Source of the DNA: Plotosus lineatus
Taxonomy: Eukaryota; Chordata; Actinopteri; Siluriformes; Plotosidae
DNA: 64,000 nucleotides
NCBI GenBank assembly: GCA_024760905.1
Contig: CM045729.1
Location: 62,797,080-62,861,079, forward strand
Reading direction: 5' to 3'
Shown here: positions 55,917-64,000 of the stretch, one piece after another
Layout of the letters: each line of letters opens with the position of its first letter
Position numbering within the stretch: position 1 is the stretch's first letter
The notes under the pieces: model-generated
The model's database searches: none
What the model was told of the DNA's origin: nothing
Seen by the model: the letters and a program-made list of their open reading frames with translations, nothing else
Program-made: the position numbers and the translations under genes

Positions 55917-57281
55917 CTAGTCCTTTTCAAAAAAATTAGCATATTGTGATAAAGTTCATTATTTTCTGTAATGTACTGATAAGCATTAGACTTTCAAATA
56001 TTTTAGATTCATTACACACAACTGAAGTAGTTCAAGCCTTTTATTGTTTTAATATTGATAATTTTGGCAAAAAAGTAAAGAAAAACCAAAAATCCCTATC
56101 TTAAAAAATTAGCATATTTAATCCAACCAATAAAAAAGTGTTTTTAATACAAAAAACAAGTCAACCTTCAAATAATTATGTTCAGTTATGCACTCAATAC
56201 TTGGTCGGGAATCCTTTTGCAGAAATGACTGCTTCAGTGCAGCGTCGCATGGAGGCAATCAGCCTGTGGCACTGCTGAAGTGTTATGGAGGCCCAGGATG
56301 CTTCGATAGCGGCCTTAAGCTCATCCACAGTGTTGGGTCTGGTGTCTCTCAACTTTCTCTTCACAATATCCCACAGATTTTCTATGGGGTTCAGGTCAGG
56401 AGAGTTGGCAGGTCAATTGAGCACAATAATACCATGGTCAGTAAACCATTTACCAGTGGTTTTGGCACTGTGAGCAGGTGCCAGGTCATGCTGAAAAATG
56501 AAACCTTCATCTCCATAAAGCTTTTCAGCAGATGGAAGCATGAAGTGCTCCAAAATCTCCTGATAGTTAGCTACATTGACCGTCCCCTTGATAAAACACA
56601 GTGGACCAACACCAGCAGCTGACATGGCACCCCAGACCATCACTGACTGTGGGTACTTGACACTGGACTTCAGACATTTTGGCATTTCCTTCACTCCAGT
56701 CTTCCTCCAGACTCTGGCACCTTGATTTCCGAATGACATGCAAAATTTGCTTTCATCCGAAAAAAGCACTTTGGACCACTGAGCAACAGTCCAGTGCTGC
56801 TTCCTTCCCACAGACATCCCACTGAGGTGCCTTGATACAGCACTCTGGGAACAGCCTATTCACTCAGAGATTTCTTTCTGTGTCTTACCCTCTTGCTTGA
56901 GGGTGTCAATGATGGCCTTCTGGACAGCAGTCAGGTCGGCAGTCTTACCCATGATTGCGGTTTTGAGTAATGAACCAGGCTGGGAGTTTTTATAAGCCTC
57001 AGGAATCTTTTGCAGGTGTTTAGAGTTAATTGGTTGATTCAGATGATTAGGTTAATAGCTCGTTTAGACTACCTTTTCATGATATGCTAATTTTTTGAGA
57101 TAGGAATTTTGGGTTTTCATGAGCTGTATGCCAAAATCATCAGTATTAAAACAATAAAAGACCTGAAATATTTCAGTTGGTGGACAATGAATCTAAAGTA
57201 TCTGAAAGTTTAATTTTTATCAGTACATTACAGAAAATAATGAACTTTATCACAATATGCTAATTTTTTTGAGAAGGACTA

Positions 57282-57282
<1 letters not shown>
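55917..57282 (-). mobile_element. Tc1-like DNA transposon, copy 3
   Basis: Ends CTAGTCCTTTTCAAAAAAAT and (reverse complement) CTAGTCCTTCTCAAAAAAAT. TA follows the right end; the left flank is TT, probably mutated. Arms and inner repeats match copy 1. About 195 bp of the transposase coding region present in copy 1 is deleted. Confidence 0.9.
56194..56952 (-). pseudogene. Tc1-like transposase (copy 3), inactivated
   Basis: The start ATG at 56950-56952 corresponds to copy 1. The same in-frame TGA occurs at 56860-56862. The internal deletion lies near 56802-56803 (CAGTGCTGC joined to TTCCTTCCC). A second nonsense codon changes the Trp of VLNW to TGA at 56413-56415. The DDE residues VLFSDESKF and FIFQHDLAPAHSA are intact, and the Glu-containing NSPDLNPIENLW lies beyond the stop. 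Confidence 0.87.

Positions 57283-57283
<1 letters not shown>

Positions 57284-57339
<56 letters not shown>
57284..57339. repeat. (TG)n microsatellite
   Basis: A GT alternation starting at the right flank of Tc1 copy 3. Confidence 0.95.
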
Positions 57340-57341
<2 letters not shown>

Positions 57342-57522
57342 TAAGTACTGAATCTGATTTGTATTTTGCATTCTTTTATTTATTGTCAATTCTGCAAATA
57401 TCAATTAATTAGATTCTTTTACAAGATGGGAATTTAAATTCATAATCATGCCAATCAGGAGATGCAACATTATCCCTAAATTTATACTGCATCTCACAAA
57501 AAGACTCAATGTATATAAGTCT

Positions 57523-57811
57523 AATGATTAGAAAAGCAGCTTTGTGACTAAAAGGTCACTGGTTCAATTTCCAAACCAGAAGGAAAAATGTGTCGAGGTG
57601 GGGGAGTGAGTTTCCTTTCAAGGCCTCTCAATGCCCTTGAGCAAGACACCTAACCCCCAACTGCTCCAATTTGTGTGTCAGCCCACTGCTCCCAGCGTGC
57701 GTGCTCACTGTTTACATCTGTGTGTGTTTGTGTGTGTGTGTATGTCTGTTCACTTTGAATGGGTTAAATGTTAAATGCAGAGACAATAATTCCCCTTGAT
57801 GGATTATTCGA

Positions 57812-57814
<3 letters not shown>
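57523..57814 (+). mobile_element. tRNA-derived SINE with L2-like tail
   Basis: The head AGCAGCTTTGTGACTAAAAG and B-box-like GGTTCAATTTCC are followed by TCAATGCCCTTGAGCAAGAC and ACCCCCAACTGCTCC. The 3' part GTTCACTTTGAATGGGTTAA ends CCCCTTGATGGATTATTCGA, an eroded form of the GGGATTAATAAAG tail of L2-mobilised fish SINEs. A different family from the others here. Confidence 0.65.

Positions 57815-57875
<61 letters not shown>
57815..57875. repeat. (TA)n microsatellite
   Basis: A TA alternation adjoining the SINE tail. Confidence 0.95.
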
Positions 57876-57879
<4 letters not shown>

Positions 57880-58366
57880 TGCATCTTACGCATCATACAT
57901 CATTCCACACATAAAACTTCATTTTCAAACCCAGGACCAGAACTCAAGATCGTCTGGCTGAGATAAGCTCCAGCCTAATAGCAACCATAAAAGTAAGCGA
58001 CAAATTAATGAATTACTGAATTAATTGAATGATTCATTAGTTAATGATATGGATCGTGGGGTCATTTATTTTTACCCAACCATGCCTCGATGTTAACTGG
58101 CTTCTAAGGCAATATTCTGGTACTGAAAATTGTTGATGCCATTTGATTTAAGTTTATTGATTTAAATACATGCTAACTGGCAAATGTTCAACTGCTCCAA
58201 GTTTTCAAAAGTGTTTTTATCATTTATGCCGATGCATAATGCATTATCCATTACCAAATGTCCACTCAAAACCTAAGTATACTCCTTATTGCTGATTTAT
58301 TTATTATTTATTGTGTACAAATTGTAGGTGTATATCTTTCTGCTGAATGCATTATCATCCTCATCC

Positions 58367-58404
<38 letters not shown>

Positions 58405-58631
58405 TTCATCGTCATCATTATTGCTTAGATTTTTCTCAGTTAAGATGTTTGCTGATGTATTAATCCTTTGCTGAGGACAAACTGTTTTCTGCAAGAGTTC
58501 CATCTTTATTATGACTCCAAACTTTCACATAAATTTTAGCAGGGTTCTTGATAACCAGTCACAATCAGAATGCTTTTTTTTGTTTTCAGAGGAAATTGTG
58601 CACACCATTCTAAGTAGGAAAACAAACACAC

Positions 58632-58634
<3 letters not shown>
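57876..58634. other. AT-rich spacer with (ATC)n
   Basis: (ATC)n at about 58351-58401 produces an acidic Asp-run frame on the minus strand. No gene is supported. Confidence 0.4.

Positions 58635-58667
<33 letters not shown>
58635..58667. repeat. (CA)n microsatellite
   Basis: A CA alternation of about 16 units. Confidence 0.95.
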
Positions 58668-58670
<3 letters not shown>

Positions 58671-58689
58671 CCGATCGATATGATAACCA

Positions 58690-59200
58690 ATACAATGTAA
58701 ATGTGGTGCTAAATGAACAGAGGATGTTGTTGCTTATGGAGGGGTTGTACAGGTTACTGGTCACAGGCAGGAATGATTTCTCGCTTTGTTCAGTGGTGCA
58801 TTTAGGTGGTATGAGTCTCCTACTGAACGGCTCTTGTGACTGTTCAGCAGGTTATGAAGTTGGTCGGCGGTACTGTTCAGTATTGTCTTTATTTTGTCCA
58901 ATCGTCTCTCATAGAGTCCAGCTCCATTTCCACAATGATACTGTCCTTGCAGATCGGTTTGTTTAGTCTGTTTGCATCTTCTACCCTTACCCTGCTTCCA
59001 CAGCATGCAAAAGCATATAGGCTAGCACTGGCCAAAACATCCCATAAAACATCCTGAGTCCGACAGATGTTAAACAACCTTAGTTACCTCAAAAAATTGA
59101 AACTGCACTGGCCCTTTTTGTAAAGTACGGTAGTGTTCTTCAGCAAGTCCAGGTTATTGTCAGTATGAATTCAAGGTATTTGTCATCCTCCAGCATTTTC
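58690..59200 (-). mobile_element. L2/Rex1-like LINE relic, C-terminal RT part
   Basis: Minus-strand broken frames give DVLWDVLASASLYAFACCGS, EDANRLNKPICKDSIIVEME and YERRLDKIKTILNSTADQLH, corresponding to the C-terminal region of the LINE at 5043-5558 (RKRLNKLVRRASSVLG). The upstream remainder lies at 62463-63834, separated by two hAT elements and other sequence. Confidence 0.6.
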
Positions 59201-59302
59201 CACATTGTTCAGGAATGGGTATTTTCCACCAATCGGCGGATTTCCGCCTTTTTCTAAGTCAAATGGGTCATTTTTGAGATCAATGCAAATCCGGTGTAAA
59301 AA

Positions 59303-59303
<1 letters not shown>

Positions 59304-59372
<69 letters not shown>
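59304..59372. repeat. (GT)n microsatellite
   Basis: About 34 GT units. Confidence 0.96.
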
Positions 59373-59374
<2 letters not shown>

Positions 59375-59745
59375 GGGGGAGTCATCACTGGTCATCTGAT
59401 CATATTATATACAAATCCAAATACGCGAGGTGCTACCCTCATTTTGTTTATCTGTGTGGTTATTGATATCGCCTAGTGGAGTGAAACACAGCTGGTTCTG
59501 GTTTATTGCACGTGTCAGGCATCATAATATGATATGCCAGTCTGGTCATCTTGCCGTGGGCCCTTGGCATAGAGAGCAAATGACAGATCATCAACAGAAG
59601 TGATCGAGCTGCATTATGCATAAATATGACTATGAATGATATTATTTAAGTCTTATTATAGTATTAAATTATAAAGCTTTGTGTACATTAATAAATTCTA
59701 CTGATACTATTAAACTCGGTATGGCTACCGGTACACAGTTTAAAG
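59373..59745. other. Spacer up to hAT element 1
   Basis: No recognisable gene or repeat, apart from the 8-bp duplication GTTTAAAG at its end (59738-59745). Confidence 0.4.
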
Positions 59746-60864
59746 CAGGGGTCGGAAACCTATGGCTCGTGAGCCAGATGTGGCTCTTTTGATGACTGTA
59801 TCTGGCTCGCAGATAAATTAGGTTGCCTTTCTTAACAGAATAAGGAATACATAATTTCACTGTCATTTAAATAAAAATACAAAAAAAGCCATCAAATAAA
59901 ACAAAAACAGATGAATAAATCTCGTGCATTTAAATCTATACGTCAATTTTCAATGCCAAGTCACGAAGCGAAGAGCCAATCCTTTCTGTATGTGGGCAGG
60001 TCTGATACCTTGAAACTCTAATTTTATTGAATTAGAACAACAACCACAGACTGAGCTTGTTGTTTTTGAGTAAAGAGATAAATTTCCCTCTTTTTTGATC
60101 AGCTTATTTGCATGAAGCCAAGCACAGCTGACAAGCAAACACAAATGGACAGACATGGAAAAACTTCAACCCGGAGACCAGCTGATTGCCAAAACTTGGG
60201 ACGCGCTTCCTGTCACAAACACTGCAGAGTGTGAGTCCTGTCATGTCAAGTCCTCCCCTTGTATCAACCAGACTATAAAGCCATCAGAAAAACCATGCAG
60301 CACCAGAAGTCACATTAATAATAAGCAGTCCTGTGGTGGGTACACGCTGTTACATACCGTGTACGCACTTGTTTTAGTGGCTGAGTTGCGTGTACTGACT
60401 TAATTTGGTCTACTTTATAGTTGATGAATGTAAATTTCCACGACTGTGTAAATAAAAAGCGGAGATGAAGTGCTAAATACTGTAGTTTTGAAGCCAAAAC
60501 CACACCCTCCCCGCTGTCCGGGCACCTGTGCTGCTGCGTGCTTCGGTCACTTTGCTGCCATCTTGTACTCACTTATTTTTTGACCACTACAGCACTAATA
60601 GTAAGAAGTACTTTTCTTATTAATAAATAACTTCATTATGTCAATGTCGTTTAAAATAAATTCAGAGTCTTACTTACTTACTTAAAGTAAGTATGTGAGT
60701 AATGTTTAAAATAAATTCAGAGTCTTATTATACTCTAAAATTGTTGGTCTTCTTTTTCAATTTAGTTGTATTCAGTAAATATATTTATACATGGCTCTCA
60801 GAGGATTAGATTTTAAAATATGTCTTTTTTTGGCCCTCTTAGTCAAAAAGGTTCCCGACCCCTG
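59746..60864. mobile_element. hAT-superfamily element 1, with perfect 8-bp TSD
   Basis: Ends CAGGGGTCGGAAACCTATGG and (reverse complement) CAGGGGTCGGGAACCTTTTT. An exact 8-bp duplication GTTTAAAG lies at 59738-59745 and 60865-60872, the hallmark of hAT insertion. The length is 1119 bp. Short frames inside (for example 60155-60403 plus, 82 residues, Cys-containing) were not assigned. It is probably non-autonomous. Confidence 0.9.
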
Positions 60865-61139
60865 GTTTAAAGTACAACTGTCAATTAAATTTTTTATATA
60901 ATTTAATAATTAATTTTCATAAGGTTCTCTTTAAAAATATTCCTTCCAGGAGACATCAATTAAGTTCCTTCTTGTAAGTATAACTCCAAACCTTTTGGGG
61001 GTTTGCTCAACCCTGTAACCCCCAGCAAGGGCGCTGCCCACACACCCCCGCACGGGGCCTTGGTGGCCCCCTTGAGCCCTGCCAATTTTTCCTCCTTTTA
61101 CATAAAGACCTGTTCTCATCAATGATTGTTGCCCTAGTT

Positions 61140-62454
61140 CAGGGATCAGCAACCTTTGCCATTCAAAGAGCCGTTTGGACCCGTTTTCCATATTACAGAA
61201 AACACTGGGAGCCACAAATAATTTTTTGACATTTAAAATCAAAGAACACTGCATATAATGTTTTTTCCCCTTTTTCATTCATGTTAATATAAAAAACAAT
61301 GTGTTGCATTTATGTAAACGACTGCAGAAACAATTAAATTACAATTCTGCTTGCAGCAAAAACATTTATATTCAAAAAAATCGCCAGCCTCCCCGCTACC
61401 CTAATTAGAATTAAGCGGTTCAGAAAATGAATGAATGTGTTTGAGTCCTTCTTGTAGTTTTATAAAGAAAAAGAATATCTATCCCACGAAACGAGGGACG
61501 AGGTGCAGCCAGATGTGTTAACGAGTTGGGTAGTCTACCTCACCATCACTACCTTCATGGGATCTTCTTTTTCTTTATTCATTATATTAATGTTGTTATA
61601 TCATAGTCTTAATTTACAAAAACGACAGAAAAGTATATGAAGATTTATTTTATGGAGGAGTCTGCTCAACATTATTTTAAATAATATTAATGCTTACTAC
61701 TGCACTGACCGACCCATTCTCAGAGTGGAGACTGAACCACACCCAGTGTTTTATTTTGTCACTGGGAGGAGAGTTATTTAATTTGTAGCTTGCTGTGCAT
61801 AAACCAAATCTCATTCACCGCCTCTTACTTCAGCTGTGATTTCTGTTCCTGGATTACAAATTCCGGCGGCAGAAGAATCACTCTCTCACTGTACTGCTGC
61901 TGGCTGATGGTGAGAACACTGCTTGCCATGAACACAAGGGTTTGGAATACCGTTGCATGCTCCCTCCATGAACACAGCAGATCAAAAACACTGAGACTCA
62001 ATGTAGCTGACTCAATATTAATATATAATGATAGCCATGTAAACAAGAATACACACACAAAATCACCCCACCCACACCAAATAAATGTCCACCTGCGACC
62101 GTGACTGTTATTTTCCATCTCAGTAATTTTCAACCCTAAAAGAGCATTTTTTGCAAGGTTATCCGTTGAGTACCTGTGGGTACCCGACCATTGCAGGACT
62201 CTGCCTTAGGCAGATTCTCTCGTCATTCAGGTGAAAGCTGGTTTAACTCTCTCCCCCTGGGAGCCCAGAGTGCTTCCCCAATTTGAGTAAATAAGTCACA
62301 TTTTCTTTTTGCAGTTGTTTTTGGTGATGCAGTGTTTTTTGTTTATGAAGCACTTTTGTAAAGGACACATTCATTATTTTTAAAAGCCACATAGCCGCAT
62401 CAGAGAGCTGAAAGAGCCGCATGCGGCTCTGGAGCCGCGGGTTGCCGACCCGTG
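61140..62454. mobile_element. hAT-superfamily element 2
   Basis: The left end CAGGGATCAGCAACCTTTGC continues into AAAGAGCCGTTTGGACCC. The right end is GAGCCGCATGCGGCTCTGGA then GGGTTGCCGACCCGTG. The flanks CCCTAGTT (61132-61139) and CCCTAAAT (62455-62462) match in 6 of 8 positions, a decayed target duplication. It contains a SINE-tail fragment. No intact transposase. Confidence 0.75.
61383..61437 (+). mobile_element. SINE 3'-tail fragment inside hAT element 2
   Basis: GCCAGCCTCCCCGCTACCCT, then AATTAAGCGGTTCAGAAAAT and GAATGAATG. Only about 55 bp of the GAAAATGAA-type tail, a very short 5'-truncated insertion. Confidence 0.7.
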
Positions 62455-62462
62455 CCCTAAAT

Positions 62463-63834
62463 AAAAAAAGGGGCCGCCGGTGTTTTGGATCTCCTAAAAT
62501 CTACAATCAGCTCCTTGGTCTTTGTCACATTAAGCTGCAGATGATTCATCTCACACCATGTGTTGAAGAAATCAACAACAACCCAATATTCTGTCTCCTC
62601 ACCTTCACTGATACATCTGATTACAGAAGAGTCATCAGAAAACCTCTGAAGATGGCAGGTCTCTGAAGGCCATTGTGCAGAGGGTGAAGAGAAAAGTGGA
62701 GAGTACAGTCCCTTGTAGTGCTCCAGTGTTGCTGACTACCTTTCCAACACACAGTGCTGCAGGTGCATAGTCTGTGGTCTTCCCATCAGGCAGTCCACAG
62801 TCCATGACCCATGACACAAGAGAGGCGACTACCTGTATTGCGGCCAGCTTCTCATCCAGGAGTGTCAGCCTAATGGTGTTGAATGCATTGGAAAAGTAAA
62901 ATAAACATGACTCTCACAATGGTCACAGCCTGGTTCAGGTGGGTGCAGACATGGTTAAGCAGGTAGATGATGGTGTCTTCAACTCCGAGATGAGGCTGGT
63001 GGGGGATCTAAAAAGGGCTCATATGTTGTTTAACAGAGTTCATCCGATATGAGTCTCTGAAGGGTCTTCATGATATGTGAAGTCAGTGCCACGGGTCTGT
63101 AATCCTTGAGGCACTGGGACGTGGTGTCTTTGATACAGAAACGAGGCATGATGTCTTCCACTGCACCACAGAGCAAAAGCTTTAAGGACAAGCTTACCCC
63201 CTCCGGACCTGCTGCCTTGCCTGAGTCAAGTCTTTTCAGCTGTCTCTTGACCTGATTATAGGTGAAGTTGACAGGTTGGGGAGGAATGTCTGGTCTATTA
63301 CAGGAGGCAAAGGAGCAGTAAGTGGCATGGCAGTGATTTCCACAGTGTCGAATCATATTCAGCTCATTGTCCCTGTCCTCACTGCTTTCAGCTCCTCTGC
63401 TGATGGATGGCCTGAAATCAGTGATGGTCTTCATACCTCTTCAACTCCAGTCCACAACTCCAACCTTTGATGGTTATGTGTGGTTACACCACCGGTTATT
63501 GACAAGAACAGAAAGCCCCCCCCTCCTTTCCACTTTCCACTTGCAATGCAGTCTCTGTCGGCCCGAACAGTATGAAAGCCCACAATGGATGAGTTATCAT
63601 CAGGAATATCCTGATGCAGCCGTGTCTCCACAAAGCCCATGAAACTACATTCCCAATACTCTCTCTGACTCCAGGCTAGCACTGTCAGCTCGTCCAACTT
63701 ATTCGCCAGTGACCTCACATTCCAAATTAAAATAGATGGGAGACATGCTTGTACTATTTCCTCTATATAAGACTGTCTCGCCTTTTGCTCTTCTGTCCTC
63801 CACCTCTGCATTCACAGTATATTTTTCTCCAGAT
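62463..63834 (-). pseudogene. L2/Rex1-like LINE relic, endonuclease and RT fragments
   Basis: Minus strand, in order: endonuclease start at 63431-63811 (ILIWNVRSLANKLDELTVLA, CSFMGFVETRLHQDIPDD, SGKWKGGGGFLF), RT N-terminal part at 63030-63434 (VKRQLKRLDSGKAAGPEGVS, DYRPVALTSHIMKTLQRLI), then a piece at 62635-62817 (VSNTGALQGTVLSTFLFTL, where the LINE at 5.0-6.3 kb has STGAPQGTVLSPFLFNI). It has frameshifts and many substitutions. It is the upstream half of the relic at 58690-59200. Confidence 0.7.
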
Positions 63835-64000
63835 TTCCGCTAGTAAATCCATTGGTCTGGCCGCTAATCCAGCCAGCTTCAGGCCAATCAGCTGATCCCC
63901 AGAGAAAACAAATTATGTACAATCCTCTTCTTGGGAGGTATACCACAATGTTCTTGGGAGGTACAAGAATTTAATATCCATCCAAGGGTACACCACTCCA

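Noticed and set aside
58297..58503. 68-residue minus-strand frame starting MELLQ with two N-glycosylation sequons, considered as cckbr exon 1
   Set aside because: Most of it is an (ATC)n microsatellite read as poly-Asp, and there is no GT donor in the phase required by exon 2. The resemblance to receptor N-termini is superficial.
60155..60403. 82-residue Cys-containing frame in hAT element 1 as a BED-type zinc finger
   Set aside because: The Cys/His spacing does not show a convincing zinc-finger pattern, and no downstream transposase is present.

Overview
The window is vertebrate nuclear DNA, almost certainly from a ray-finned fish. The grounds are one intron-containing receptor gene of the cholecystokinin family, a Rex3 retrotransposon, several teleost-type tRNA-derived SINE families, Tc1-like and hAT DNA transposons, and many long (TA)n and (TG)n microsatellites. 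There is no operon, CRISPR array, rRNA gene or stand-alone tRNA gene. Most translatable stretches are transposon reading frames or microsatellite artefacts.

The only host gene I can support is on the minus strand: four 3' exons (48999-49247, 45109-45370, 41637-41764, 40666-41195) of a gastrin/cholecystokinin type B receptor (cckbr). All junctions have GT/AG sites with matching phases and give a 388-residue protein from before TM1 to the stop. The first exon (extracellular N-terminus) was not found and probably lies beyond 64000. Introns 2 and 3 are filled by a decayed Rex3 LINE, two SINEs and an LTR-like fragment.

Layout: 1-4.5 kb, an old LINE relic and RTE LINE copy A (minus). 4.5-7.7 kb, a Tc1-like element that split a (TA)n tract and was then invaded by an L2/Rex1-like LINE. 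7.8-13 kb, LINE and SINE relics. 13-14.5 kb, a TIR element with GGAAC-rich repeats. 16.2-20 kb, nested pogo/Tigger-like elements. 22.3-26.5 kb, RTE copy B between 493-bp direct repeats. 26.5-35 kb, a SINE-rich stretch with a pogo-like MITE. 35.7-38.8 kb, near-full-length RTE copy C with a 15-bp target-site duplication. 40.2-49.2 kb, cckbr. 50.3-55 kb, a pogo-like MITE holding a SINE, a foldback element and a near-full-length Rex3. 55-57.3 kb, an RTE fragment and a second Tc1 copy. 58.7-63.8 kb, a LINE relic broken up by two hAT elements.

The elements form one mobilisation network. RTE copies A-C encode an APE-type endonuclease and reverse transcriptase. The commonest SINE is a tRNA-like head joined to a body that contains the 5' end of this RTE fused directly to its 3' end, so it is a tRNA-headed, internally deleted parasite of the LINE. 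SINEs with the same head and middle also carry two other 3' tails. The most unusual observations are the 493-bp duplication flanking RTE copy B, the RTE-derived build of the SINE, and a -1 frame offset at the same endonuclease/RT linker in all three RTE copies.
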